Below are positions 42,063-54,114 of a stretch of DNA of 64,000 nt, one piece after another. The DNA lies in NCBI GenBank assembly GCA_030710605.1, contig CP092879.1, positions 45,079,151-45,143,150 on the forward strand, in the 5' to 3' direction. The position numbers and the translations under genes are program-made. The stretch's first letter is position 1; every line of letters begins with the position of its first letter. The notes below the pieces were generated by a model. The model searched no databases, was not told the origin of the DNA, and saw only the letters and a program-made list of their open reading frames with translations. The stretch comes from Cordylochernes scorpioides. Taxonomy: Eukaryota > Arthropoda > Arachnida > Pseudoscorpiones > Chernetidae.

Positions 42063-42076
42063 AAAATAAACATCAT
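40304..42076 (-). CDS. LINE ORF2 fragment: RT and RNase H, open
   Basis: 590 codons stay open. RT motifs LGVPQGAAQSPFYFNIV and SFADDFTVL lie near residues 53-90. An RNase H follows with IIYTDGSRSTNGVG, FQAELLAILYA and IASDCQAALHAI, ending in WVRSHCGIVGNEQADEVAK. A Cys/His tail (CQHCHQENQTVDHLLFSC) is near the end. The endonuclease and first RT motifs are missing, and the first few codons come from flanking DNA, so the start is not genuine. The long open frame suggests recent insertion. Confidence 0.85.
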   Translation of the reverse strand: MMFILKRHTIIQGLRDLNCPEELIQLSASFLRGRQVIYNAWNATLTSTTLLGVPQGAAQSPFYFNIVARKIHLLPRPNNSEIISFADDFTVLIHFLRRFSTREINQFLKQLFHWGKTQGLTFNPRKTQACLFHWKAKRPGYHGIHFQNQPILIDNTIKILGVTFDSKRNFVGHLDNILKRCRWILPRLTSTIQGQFGLTFSAGRKIHNMVILPAILYGSGVWGKRAFDTNDIRKLRGLHYKYAKALIRGGPCTPTIPAISLTGCPPLDISIKSHLAYLEAPREGPFESRPSPSSVPYPPLRRPLQFSKSLPERATIIYTDGSRSTNGVGAAVVLPPPYSPLKLKLHNSCTSFQAELLAILYATRSIRIMPRKDFVIASDCQAALHAICHPDIPRTPLTAEIIRNLNTLDNVQLCWVRSHCGIVGNEQADEVAKAAAQSKLPLHFATLPRKYVRSQSKQFALQLWTDLYTTDHATRNLRRVAASPSLLISILPKLKYSAITTTILTGHDFVQADIARTSKNNDPVCQHCHQENQTVDHLLFSCPSYHLQRFHTATLLNTSTFNQEALKNLPKNKTAWRHLISWISTATNRQ

Positions 42077-42474
42077 TATTTCTAATAATTCTGATAATAT
42101 ATCTAATCATATAAGCATTTCTAAAAAATAATTTTCTTTAAATATAAAATAATAGAAAATATGTTCAAAATAAATAAAATGTTTGAACCCTGCCATCTAT
42201 GAAGGATTTTTGTAACTATTTTAAAATATACACATATTACTCTTCAATAACCTAATAGATTAATAAAATATTTTATTAGAGATATGCAAAGTAATATTTT
42301 TTAAATATATATTATATTTTTAATATTTCTTCAAGAGGGATAGAACTAACCTAAATATATATTTATGTTATTTTAAATTTTTGAAGAATACTTTGAAATT
42401 CTCTATTGAAATAGAAAAAAGTTATTTTTTTTTTTTTTTTTTTATATATGAATAAAATATTGAAGCAACTTTTC
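42063..42474. other. Very AT-rich interval, no gene
   Basis: Its first 80 bases match 34375-34455. The remainder is low-complexity A/T with a T run near 42426-42443. Nothing else is seen. Confidence 0.6.
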
Positions 42475-42797
42475 CTTTCACTCTACAAGCAAGACGAACA
42501 TTTGCTTCCAATGCGACACCAGCGGTCACAAGGGATCTGACTGCCCTACCCTGGAAGACAAGCACACAGCCATGTGAGCGAATTGATGCCAAAAGGGTCA
42601 ACTGCCAATAACTAGATGTGTTTACTACTTTCCAAAATACAATATCCCGCGTCTTTAAGGCTGCTGGTTTCTTCTGATCCTCTCATGATTGCTTGATGCT
42701 GGCTCTTGCGCGCGGAATGTTTTATGATAGCAATTTCACAGGCTCGAATATCGTTCCTTAACGATCACAGTACCCATAAATAATACTCCTCTGTACA
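42475..42797 (+). pseudogene. LINE gag fragment (paralogue of 21825-22140)
   Basis: It shares the zinc-knuckle segment (CFQCDTSGHKGSDCP equivalents) and 3' flank of the relic at 20870-22010, beginning in mid-knuckle. The frame is broken. Confidence 0.7.
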
Positions 42798-43130
42798 GAT
42801 CTTGTAGCCATGGTTCCGCCCTTACTATTCCTGGAGTCTTCGCAACGTGCGGCCTCTAAAACCTGAGGCCAGATCTTGTAGCCGTGGTGCCGCCTTGATC
42901 ATTCCTTGAACCTTCGCAACGTGCGGCCTCTAAAACCAGAGGTCAGATCTTGTAGCCATAGTGCCGCCCTTATCATTCCTTGAGTCTTCACAACGTGCGG
43001 CCTATAAAACCTGAGGCAAGATCTTGTAGCCGTGGTGCCGCCTTGATCATTCCTTGAGTCTTCGCAACGTGCGGCCTCGAAAACTGCGACCATATTTTGT
43101 TTCTTCGGCCTTACCATTTCCTTGAGCATT
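42798..43130. repeat. 74-bp minisatellite, uninterrupted array
   Basis: About four units of the same 74-bp repeat with the same flanks as 22142-25720 but without the BEL element, so it shows the uninterrupted state. Confidence 0.85.
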
Positions 43131-44052
43131 CTCAAAGTCCAGCTTAATACCGATGGTGACTTATATTAAGCTGAATTCTGAAAACTTCACCCTCTCTCTT
43201 GTTTAGAATTCATTATTTATATTATTTCTAAAACTGTGATTTTTAAGAAATTAACTCTCTGAAAAAAAATTCTTTAATATATTAATATTTAAACCCTTTG
43301 TTGCTAGATTAGCTCTAGCATTCCAACTTTCTCAGACCTCTTCTCTACCCCCTAAACATCATAGACTAGAATTGAGCCGACTTTAGTTTTAAATAGTGAC
43401 CGAAGCGCGCCCAGGAATATCTTGAATAATGGTATTGTGGTGCCATCTAGGAAATAAAAATGTAACTATTTTCAAATATAAATATCATAAACTCGAAATA
43501 TAGGCATATGAAACCCGAGATTAATACTATTATAATATATAATTAAATAGTCAAATAAAATTTAAAAAATATTTTCTCTATTCTAACGAAAAATTAGTAA
43601 AAGTTTGTTTTACTTAAAAAAAAAAAAGCATGCTCTTAAAATAGTTTTATTTCTTAAATATAGATATCTTAATTTTGCCTTTTATTGTCGCGTTATTGTC
43701 ATCAAATATTATCTCTACAGACCTTACTACAATGATAAAAGCTATTGAATGAGACGTCTTAGTTCATCAGTGATAAACCCTCTCAGTGGTTTCGTCAAAT
43801 TAATCTTCAGACCGATCTACTATTGTATCAGATTGTTTTTCTTATAAACCCTGTATTTACTATGGAAGACAACTTAGTGGTGTTCAGGAAACCTATGTGG
43901 ACGTAAGTTTAATTAAGTAATATATTAATTTTTTTATTTACTATTTATTTATTTGACATATTGGGGGCGATATCCCAGCTTGGGATACTTGCGCCTAAAT
44001 ACATTCTAGCAACATATTGTCACAGCCGACATAGACTCATCTAAATATTTTC
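43131..44052. other. Repeat blocks without gene
   Basis: 43131-43430 matches 25720-26015. 43430-43895 matches 35322-35795. 43895-44052 is AT-rich with a short block (GGGGGCGATATCCC...TTGCGCC) of repeat-end type. No gene is seen. Confidence 0.6.
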
Positions 44053-45130
44053 ATTAATAATTTGACTTATTAAACAAATCAATGTTGATTTGTTTATTCT
44101 TTGTTAACATTGTGCAGCCAGCGGCGCTAGCGTCGTCACGTGGCCTCGCCCCGCGCCGGCGTTCTTCCTTATTCTTTTTGTAACCTTACCAAAATAAAGC
44201 GTTAGCTTTTTGATGCCAACTTATTCTGGTTTATTCTACGATACAATGGAAACCGCTGAACAAAACCCATCTACATCTCAAGGTGTAACAATATATACAA
44301 GCGTTGTTACCTTGCATTCAGTATGTTTGTCTGATGATGGTCACAATGCTGTTACCGAAACGTCACACATTATTTATTTATTTGGTCTCATTACCTTGTA
44401 TTTTTACTGGTTAATAAGTCAGTTGACCAGGAATGTGGTTTTTGCTTTCCTATTTATATATGAATGGTTAACTTTTGGCATATAAATGATTCTATAAAAA
44501 TATTGAAGCAGATTATTTATTATTCTATTAAAATATTTCTATTTCAATATTTGTATTTTGATATATACGCTGTAAAATTCTCTCATTGCTTCTCTGCTAT
44601 TTTATCGATTTTGGCGCTCTTCGCTCCTGAAACCTGGTTTATAAATATCTCTCAGTTTAAATTAGGTTTTACATTAAATACATTTCTGTGTCATTCTGAA
44701 GTTTGTCTTTCCAACGTTACAATTGGTAGAGAAGCTAGGTTGATTAGAGAAGACAAACTGAAGATCGCCGAGAAGACCTTAAGGTATTGGGTGCTGTGAT
44801 CTACATTTTCAGAGACTGGCGCCAGGATCCCACCGCCGTGACAAAGCAAAGAAAACTCTCCAAGATGACAATGTCCCTATTAACGATACGACGACAAAGC
44901 CTCTCTTCACTCTTCACGCCCAAAGAAAAAGGATGCAAAGCTACTAGGGACAGACGTCAAGGACTCCTAATGAAATACACTATAAATATATATTAGAGAA
45001 AAAAAAGTGCCCATTGTGCTATTCGATTCCAAGTCAAAGCGGTCGAAAACCAAAGGTTTATACAATCCTCCCCTGGTTAATATGCCAGTTGACTACGAAT
45101 GTGGTTTTTGCTTTCCTATTTATATATAAA

Positions 45131-45824
45131 CTAGCCGAATGACTCGGGCAACGCCCGGGGTTTACCCGATTAAATGCTTTTATTCAAATACTATTCGTTA
45201 CTATTATAAATTGGCGCCGTGGATGTCATTTTTGTATAATATATAAATGAGTTTTAAAAATTGTAAAAAAAAATGCATCGGCCGGGAATCGAACCCGGGG
45301 CGCCCGCGTGGCAGGCGAGCATTCTACCACTGAACCAAAAGCAAACGGTGACCGAATTAAGAACGCATGACGCTGATAACTGCATATATTAATTTTATTA
45401 ATTCAAATTAGTTTTAAAAATTGTAAAAAAAAAAATGCATCGGCAGGGAATCGAACCGGGGGCGCCCGGGTGGCAGGCGAGCATTCTTCCACTGAACCAA
45501 AAGCAAACGATGATAGAATTAAGAAAGAATTGTGCATGATGCTGATAACTGTATATATTAATAATCCAAATTGTACCTTATCATTGGATTTGGTCTTATT
45601 ACCTTGTTTTATAATCTCTTATATATAATCTCCTTTATACATAGACAGGAAAAGCACATATATTTTAATAATATAAATGAGTTTTGAAAATTGTAAAAAA
45701 AAAAAAATGCATCGGCCGGGAATCGAACCCGGGGCGCCCGCCTGGCAGGCGAACATTCTACCACTGAACCAAAAGCAAACGGTGACAGAATTAAGAACGC
45801 ATGACGCTGATAACTGTATATAGA
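45131..45824 (-). mobile_element. Helitron with three tRNA-Gly units, copy 2
   Basis: Paralogue of 33002-33700 with the same CTAG end and hairpin. tRNA-derived units lie at 45274-45342, 45436-45504 and 45708-45776, all lacking the 5' acceptor strand. Confidence 0.75.
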
Positions 45825-46070
45825 ATGGTTAACTTTTAATATGAAAATTGTTCTATAACAATACACAGGATGTTATAAAAATAGTACAAATGTGATATTT
45901 TCCTGGATAAGATGCATAAATTATGAAAAAGGCATCTCCTTATCTTCCACTGAAATTTGCTGATGGCTTTCCCCATATATCGGAATGAATATCAACTATC
46001 TTCATTGATTTTTAAAATATTCCAGAATTGGCCAAATACCCATTCTTGATTAATCAATAGAATAGTTGAT

Positions 46071-46185
46071 TAAAATAAAAACATAAATCCTCCAGGGGAG
46101 AGATTCTTTTAAAAATATTTTTATTTAAAAATATCTCGAGCTTTCGGGCAAGTAAGCCCTTCTACGGGAGAAACTATTTTTTTTT
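46071..46185 (-). mobile_element. 115-bp Penelope-type mini-insertion
   Basis: ATAGAATAGTTGAT flanks it (46057-46070 and 46186-46199), and copy 1 at 33931-33944 has the site once, so this is an insertion made after the duplication. It carries the minus-strand motif CCGTAGAAGGGC...GCCCGAAAGCTCGAG seen in PLE1 and PLE2 ends. It has no coding. Confidence 0.8.
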
Positions 46186-47430
46186 ATAGAATAGTTGATA
46201 TTTATTCCGATAGATGGCGCAAGCCATCAGCAACTTTCAGTTGTACAATAAGGAGATGTCTTTTTCATAAAATATACTGGCTGTTATAAAAAAAAATTGA
46301 ACTATTATTTTAAAAAATAATAAAAATCTTTTTATAACAAATTTACTTTCAAATTCGATTCTAAAACGGTTACTTCCATTTGCAAGAGAGGTACACCAGA
46401 TAAATGTTACTGACTAAATATATACATAGAACATCAGGTAAAAATATTATTTTTAAAATAATTGTCTGTTTTTCTATATTTATTAGGTGACTTTTAAAGA
46501 AAAAGCACCAACAAGACAAATAATTTGTATTTCCTTTATTTTTTTTAACACCAGAATACTTATAAAAATAAACATCCATAAGGTTTATAATTGTTGAATA
46601 TTAATTAATGGGTAGTTAAAGAATTTTTGAAATAAACATCATTATTTCTAATAATTCTGATAATATATCTAATCCTATTAGCATTTTTAAAAAATAATTT
46701 TCTTTAAATAGTGACCGAAGCGCGCCCAGGAATATCTACTTATATATTTGCCTTATTCTGTCTGTCTGTTTGTCTGTCTGAAGCTCACGGATGGGATTTT
46801 TCATAACCATCGGTGGTTCAATGGTAGAATGCTCGCCTGCCACGCGGCGCCAATTTATAATTGTAACGAATAGTATTTGAATAAAAGCATTTAATCGGGT
46901 AAAACCCGGGCGTTGCCCGGGTCATTCGTATATAATAATTGTATAAACGAATGCAAGACAAAATCACCGCGAATGTTTCTTTTTTTTAAGGCAATTTCTT
47001 TTTAAGGCAATTATCGTTATTTATCGTTAATTTTTGTTTCGTATTGAAAAAAAAAACGATATGGTGCCTTCAAAAAATGATCTTTATTACTATGCAGTTT
47101 TCTATTTAGTCAATATACCTAAGTTCATGTTGCAAATGTAATTATCTCTATCGATTTAGTAGGTGAAATGCAAAAAAAAAATCGACATGATGAAATCTTT
47201 ATGAAAATTCACATTTTTATTTTTATATTTTCAAGACACACACAGTTTGGGGCGGGACGTTTCACAAGAGAGACATCCACGGCGCCAATTTATAATTGTA
47301 ACGAATAGTATTTTAATTAAAACATTTTAAAAACACACAGTTTGGAACGGGACGTTTCACAAGAGTGACATCCATGGCGCCAATTTATAATTGTAACGAA
47401 TAGTATTTGAATTAAAACGTTTTTAAAATA

Positions 47431-47830
47431 CAGGGTGATCCAAAAGTCCCGCACTATTTTAAAAATTAATAACTCCGCGAATATTTGCGCTAGAGCAATG
47501 CGGTAAACACCATTGTATTCAGGATGCAATGGGATTTTTTATGGCAAATAATGAAAAATTCGATTTTGATTTTAGTTACAATTTTATTCGCCAGATGGCG
47601 CTCTACCAGAATCAGAGATTCAGCGGCCAAATTGTTTGATAAATTGAAAAATATAACTGATCGACACGTATTTTTCCTTTTTGAATACCAGGAAAGAACC
47701 CTAATAATATCAAATAACAAATTAATAAAACACCACTTCGCCAAAAGTATGAAGAATTGGTTAACGATTTTTCAAATACAATCAGAGATATGTAAAATAG
47801 GTAAATGCAAATTAAAACATGTAGCAAAAA
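47431..47830. repeat. Terminal inverted repeat of composite B (transposase side)
   Basis: Starts CAGGGTGATCCAAAAGTCCC and pairs with 58347-58747. It holds an open frame equivalent to 15377-15661 of copy A. Confidence 0.88.
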
Positions 47831-48566
47831 ATATTTATATTTTATATGGAGTTTTGTGAAATAGATTGAATGTTTGAAAAACACTGCTGATATCAATACA
47901 CGAATTTTTAAAATGTTAATATTGTACCAAAAATTATGATGGCATTACTAATAGGATTTCTTGCTATAAGAAATGTGTAGTTTCTTGACTGATTGGCGAC
48001 ACTTGACTATTTAACTGGATATTTGTCATGATCCAACAAATGAAATATAGAGGGGAGTGACAAAATATATTTGTCGTACTTTATTCCAAATATCCTATGG
48101 GCTTGTCAAATGTTATCATTGTTTATTATACTGTACACAATTTTAAAAAATGTGTCCCCTCAAATAAAAATAATTTTTAAATCGACCTTTTGCGTTGAAA
48201 AAACGTGGTAGTAAAATCATTTTGTATTATTTTTTTTCCACAAATTTCTAAAGTTATTGGTGTACAGAAAATATTCCTTATGCTATTTCTTCTAATGAGC
48301 GAAAAGCGAAAACTAAACATAAGGGGAAAAATTGTGTGTACCAGTGTTATTCGAGAAGTTATAACACTCTGGTTTGCACGACATAATATGTGAGCAAATG
48401 ACAAACAAAATATTACTGTTCACAAAAAAAAAAAAGAGTCAAGATGTGAGGGCAGCATTTATTATCCACATATCCCAACACAAAGAGCTGCAAAATATTG
48501 GTAGATAATATAATACATGGCGGCTTATATAACACATGAGGTAACTGCCTTCTCTCTTGTATTAGG

Positions 48567-49297
48567 TCACAATCCTTGCTCAATGTGGCACCCTTCATTC
48601 TCAATCACCGCCTGCAGACGATAAATGACAGAATGGACAGCATTAAATAACATATCTGTTGAAATTGATAAAACGTGCCATCTGATAGAAGCCTTCAACA
48701 TGGCCAATGTGGTAGGCCAGCATCGATAAACACACGATTTAATGTACTCCCATAGACAAAAATCGCAAGGCGTCAAGTCTGGTGATCTTGGAGGCCACTG
48801 GTATATAAAGTGGCGACTTATCACACGATTTTCACCGAACGTATCTTTCAGCAATTGTTTGGCACCTCGGGAGATATGAGGTCTTCCATCTTTCATGAAT
48901 GTTATTTCGCTCAGTGCTTTTGCCCTGAAATATGGGAAATACCTTTTCTCTCAAAAGTTGAACATAACGTTTACCAGTTACAAAAACGGCTTTAAAAGTT
49001 GTTCCATTGATTTTTCAAAGAAAAATGGCCCAATAATAAAAGAATGAACCCACACAAAACTGTAACTCTAGGCTGATAAAGTGGCATTTCTGTATATATT
49101 TCTGTTGCCCAAATGCGGCTGTTTTGAATGTTAAATTCTCCGTTTAGAGAAAAGTGAGCATCATCTGTCCACAGAACATTCGACAGCCAGTTTTCATCAA
49201 TATCAATTTGCCGGAAAACCCATGCAGCGAATTCTTGACGCATCTCAAAATCGCCAACTTTCAGCTCGTGAATTCTTTGAATTTTGTATGGGTACAC
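48567..49297 (-). pseudogene. Mariner transposase relic in copy B
   Basis: Two frames (48992-49297 and 48567-48896) carry VLWTDDAHFSLNGEF and PPRSPDLTPCDF. The first begins MYPYKIQRIHELKVG, a few residues more than is readable in copy A. The N-terminal DNA-binding region is missing and a frameshift separates the frames. Confidence 0.85.
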
Positions 49298-51765
49298 ACA
49301 ATAGAGACATTAAGTGAAGCGTCTTCGGATATCACAATCATACTCGGCGAATTTAACGCCAAAAGTTCAATTTGGAATCAACTGTCCAGGATAACAAAAG
49401 TCAGCAGGTTGAGGACATGATAACCGACCTTACACCGTTAAATAACGGAGAGAACACCTACCTATCTAAGTCCACAGGCACAGAATCCGCAATAGACATC
49501 ACAGCGATAAATTACAACATCGCACCCACAACACAATGGAAAATCCTGAGAGTGCAATCAGTGACCACAGAAATTGAGGATGTCCATTAGAATAAAAGAA
49601 CATGGAACTTTAGGAAAGCCGACTTGAAAAAAATTCACAGAAAAGCTTGAAGAACTGTGCAACGAAACATTGAATTACAGAACGCTTGACAAAAACTTGG
49701 AAAAATTCTCTTCGAACATTTCAAAAGCTGCAAAAGCATCGATACTTAGAGGTAGACGTAAAGACCTGTGGATACCTTACTGGAAGGACCACAACACCGA
49801 GGCAATGATTTCAGAGAGAGAGAGACAATATCAATGAACCTCTTAAAAAAATAAAACAGAAGAAAACAGAAAGGAACTCATTGAAATTAGTCACAAAATA
49901 GAACAAGAAATTTGGATATGCAAACAAGAAAAATGGCAGAATTCTGCGAAAAGATGGATCCAAGAAAGGACAGCCAACACTGGAATATGATTAGAGTGTT
50001 AGAGAACAATCAAAACCAACACCAATCCTCCAATACTCTAACCGATATGAATAGAACAGCGAGAACGAGAACAAACAGATGGCTGACATAATTGCTGAAT
50101 ATATTTCAAGCACTTCCATACTCAACTATACGAATGAAGACAGGACTCTAAAAATAATATAAACCAGTTAGTTAAACAAGCAAGAAACTTCCATCAACAA
50201 GATATTTTCTCGAGAGACTTCACACTGAATGAGCTAAACTTATCAATAAAAAATTCCAAGAGGTCACCAAGAGATAATCTAATCTTCGGTCAAATGATTA
50301 AACACTTTGAAGACAAAGCTAATGATCAACTCCTACGAATACTGAACATTTCATGGCAAACTGGTAAACTACCAAAGAATTGGAAGATATCAATTATAGT
50401 GCCAATACTGAAGCCAAACAAAGATGCCAAGGAATATAAGAACTATCGGCCAATTGCTCTCACCAGCAAACTTTGTAAAATACCAGAACGAATTATCCAC
50501 TCTAGGCTCATAGTCTGGCTCACTAACAATAATAAAATAAACCTCTACCAAACTGCCTATAGATCCCAGCACTGTACGACTGATCAACTGTTCTACTTCT
50601 GTCAATCAATAATATATTCTTTCCAGGAAAAACCGCCAAAGAAGACCACGGCTATATTCCTTGATATGACATCAGCTTTTGATCGAGTGTGGAAGGAGAA
50701 ATTACGTGAAAAGCTGCACAACATCGGAGTAAGAGAAAAACCTTAATCTGGATTGCAGACTTCTTAAGGGGAAGAAGGTTAAAGGTTCGGGTCAATGGAG
50801 AATTTCCAAGGAAGGATGAACATGGGCTGGTGTAACTCAGGGATCTGTGCTCAGTCCTCTACTCTATCTGCTATATATTAACGACATCCATCCTTACCTC
50901 ACTGAAGACACAAAGGTTGCCTGTTATGCAGAAGATATAGTCATATGGCACACAAGTAGCAGCATAGAAAAATCGTAAAAAATACTGAACATATCAATGA
51001 GAGGACTGGAGAAGTGGGCAATGGAACTCCAAATGACCATAAACCCAATAAAACCAAACCTATGCGTCTTCTCCACTCACAGGGAAAAAGGCATAAATAT
51101 AACCACAAAATAAGCATAAACAAACAAATAATTGATAGAATTAGAAATCCATAATACCTAGGTGTGATACTGCAGTCCTGGATCTTTCGGGTTGGTCTCG
51201 AGGACCACGCCATCACCATCTCCTAAGCGGCGAAGTACGCTATCTACGTATTCATCGTAGATCGCAAAATGCGTGGTGACGCTGGAGACACACTGGCTAT
51301 TCTCCACCAAATTCTTCAGCGCTGGCAGAGGCGCCATATTCATTGTACATAGTGTATATAATGCATATTATATTTTTTTCAATAGTGCAGACTGTGCATG
51401 TATTGACAAGATGTCAACAAAATTATTTTAATTATTATTGATGAGGAATTGGAATTTTCAGAACACATAATTAGCACCTCAAATAGAGATATCAGAAAAC
51501 TAAACATTCTGAGAAGGCTATGTGAAACAAATTGGGGAGCAAAACCCAGAATTCTCAGAACAACATATACCACCTTAATAAGGCCGATAATGGAATATGC
51601 AACACCGATCTGGGCCTCCCTCAAACTCATCACTAAAAGTAAGACTAGACAGTGTTCGAGCAAAAGCGGCCAAAATAATCACTGGTGCTGTTTCATCCAC
51701 CAACAATGAGAAAATTCAGAGAGAATGTGTTCTAGACCTACTCGCTCGAAAGCACAAGACAAAAT
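49283..51765 (+). pseudogene. LINE4 relic in copy B
   Basis: It carries an endonuclease (ITIILGEFNAKSS), RT (50294-50746: ALTSKLCKIPERII, IFLDMTSAFDRVW) and an RT C-terminal part (51449-51709). It is interrupted at 51173-51437 by the foreign insert. The YADD box reads YAED near 50930, a change of a catalytic residue in this copy. Confidence 0.82.
51158..51437 (-). other. Foreign insert with open 61-codon frame in LINE4 (copy B)
   Basis: The minus-strand frame 51343-51158 (MNMAPLPALKNLVEN..., LRRLGDGDGVVLETNPKD) is open; its last few codons belong to LINE4. The paralogous frame in copy A has one in-frame TAA. The protein is not recognised. Confidence 0.5.
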
Positions 51766-54110
51766 AAAAACAACTTGGATCGGCACTTCGAAAACGAGGA
51801 ACCAGAGGACGAGATCTCTCTGACCACTTGTGGTTTGGTTGATCCGCCCTTTTCTGAGAATGAGGTGAAACTGACGGCTTTCAAGTTCGGGAAAAGGAAA
51901 TCTCCTGGTCCCGAAGGGATCGATAACACGGTCGTGAAAGCCCTGGTAAGGATGCACCCATCGCTTCTTTCCAGGTTATTCAATAGGTGCCTGGACACTG
52001 GTACATTTCCTGAGGCATGGAAGGTTGCCCGAGTAATGCTTCTCGAAAGGTCTGGTAGAAAGGGTAATTCTCCTAATGATTATCGTCCGCTTTCTTTACT
52101 AGTGTGTCTAGGTATGGTCCTGGATAGCCTACTAGCTCAGCGACTGAAGCATTGGCTAGGGAAGGGAAGTCCACAACCACAGCTCTGAACGAGGTGTTAG
52201 AGGGGGTTGAGATGGACTTAAATAAGGGTGCTTGGGTTCTTTTCGTGGCCCTGGACATTGATGGCGCGTTCAACTCCATGAACTGGAACAAGCTGATGAG
52301 AAATTTGATGGACATGGGTTGTCCTGATAATTTGTGCAGCTTGGTTCGTGACTTCCTGAGGGATAGACGGATTAGCCTCAGTTTTGGTGGGCAGAAGTTG
52401 GAAAGAAACTGTGCTAGGGGTTGCCCCCAGGGCTCTTGCTGCGGACCTATTCTGTGGAATATCCTGGTAAACACCGTTTTCCAGGAGGAGCTCCCTGAGG
52501 GAGCCAGGCTGGTTCTCTATGCTGACGACCAGTTCCTCATCATTGAGGCTGCTTCGAGAGCGAAGGCTGAGAAGTGTGTTGAAACTTCTCTCCAAATTCT
52601 CTCGATCTGGGCCCATGACTCTGGCCTTAAGTTCAATGTCTCCAAAACTAAAGCCCTCAGCTTTAAGCCTAGGGACATAAGACCTAAAAGGAAAGGGATC
52701 AAATGGGAACACAAGCCGGCTATCCGGATGGAAGGACGGAGGGTAGCGTTGGTCAATAGGATGACCATCCTGGGGGTGATCATTGATGACAAGATGGGTT
52801 GGCAATACTAGGCGGAGGAGATGGTGGCGAGAGGCAGGGAGGCGTTGTGCAGGCCTGTCCTGGTTGGCTCTCAACAGGGGGGGGGGGGAGAAGGAGGGTA
52901 CTATTTTTAGGAACCTCTGCCTCTCCTGTGTCGAACCAATCTTGCTATATGCTTCCGGGGTTTGGTGGCGCCGAAACAGGGATCAGAAGGTGGCAACAAC
53001 TCTAGAGAGAGTGCAGAGGACAGCGGCACTCAGAATCACAGGGGGATATCGCACTACCAGCAGTGAGGCCTTTTTGGTCCTCGCTGGGCTTATTCCCCTG
53101 GGATTGAAACTAGAGGAGGAGACCATCAGACAGAAGATCTGGAAAAACAGGGAAGATGCCCTGGGACTTGAAGTGGGGGCCCTGGAATCGAAGAGGGATC
53201 CAAGGAAGCCTCTGCAGTGGTTGCCAAAGTGGAATTGGAGTCCTGGAGGGCCGACAGGGATTGGCACGGAGGTTTTCACTGATTGTAGTAAGTCTGGAAC
53301 CAATACTGGAGCTGGGGTAGTGATATTCACTAATGGAGAGCTGATCTTCCAAGAAGGTTTAACACTCAGAGTGGACGAATTGGTCTTTTCAGCCGAGCTG
53401 GTTGCGATCAGGGTAGCCCTCAGAGTGTGTGCCGAGAAAAACTTCAGCCCGGACCGCCTCTATTCAGATTGTATGTCGGCCCTCGTCGCCATTAATCTGG
53501 AGAAAGGGCAACTCGCGCATCAAATAATCCAGGAGCTGGAGATGATGACGCGGGCTCCGGAGCTCCCTTGGTTTAGGAGACACAGCCTCATCGAAGGTAA
53601 TGAGTTCGCAGACAGGATCGCTAAGGCAGGATGCTTTAGAGGTAGATCACTGAGGACCCCAGTGATCAAAAAAGAAGTTTATAGGAGGATCAGGGGGCAC
53701 GTCCAGGACTTATGGTTGGACAGATGGAGGAACAGTGTGAAGGGAAGAGAGGTATTCAATGGGGTAAACAACACCCAAGTACCTCTGTAAGGTAATGTCC
53801 CACAAACTCATTAGGGTAGTTCGAGACATGGGCTCTTCCCCAAGTCTCCACAGATTTGAAATTAAGAGAAACCCTGATTGCGTCTATGGAGAAAAGGATG
53901 TGAATGCACGCCACTACGTCTTGGATTGTCCAAGGGTAGTGGGTGTGCAGGAAGAGAGAAGGAGGGCGAGGGGCGTGATCGAGAGTAAGCTGCTGAGAAA
54001 TCACAGCAAACTTCTTGAGAAAGCCCACGACGTGGAGGCTGAGCTTTTCCTCAGCTGTGAGTGAACAGAGTCCACCGGTGGCCGCCTCCCCGCGGTCCAT
54101 GCTGGACACA
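51766..54110 (+). pseudogene. LINE3 relic in copy B (R1-like RT and RNase H)
   Basis: Better preserved than in copy A. It has an RT N-terminus 51775-52188 (KRKSPGPEGIDN), RT core 52152-52811 (FVALDIDGAFNSMNW, GCPQGSCCGPILWN, LYADDQF), thumb plus RNase H 52783-53790 (EVFTDCSKSG, YSDCMSALVAI, IEGNEFADRIAKAG) and a C-terminal Cys/His tail 53795-54064. Three frame changes and a G run near 52878-52889 break it. Confidence 0.85.
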
Positions 54111-54114
54111 GTAG

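Larger units (their letters stand above)
31921..44052. repeat. Tandem segmental duplication, copy 1 (12.1 kb)
   Basis: Homology with the next block starts at CATTAATAATTTGAC (31921 and 44053). It continues through the Helitrons, foldback repeat and gag modules to the window end (64000 corresponds to about 40524). Apart from later insertions and small changes the copies are nearly identical, implying a recent event. The end of copy 2 lies outside the window. Confidence 0.85.
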
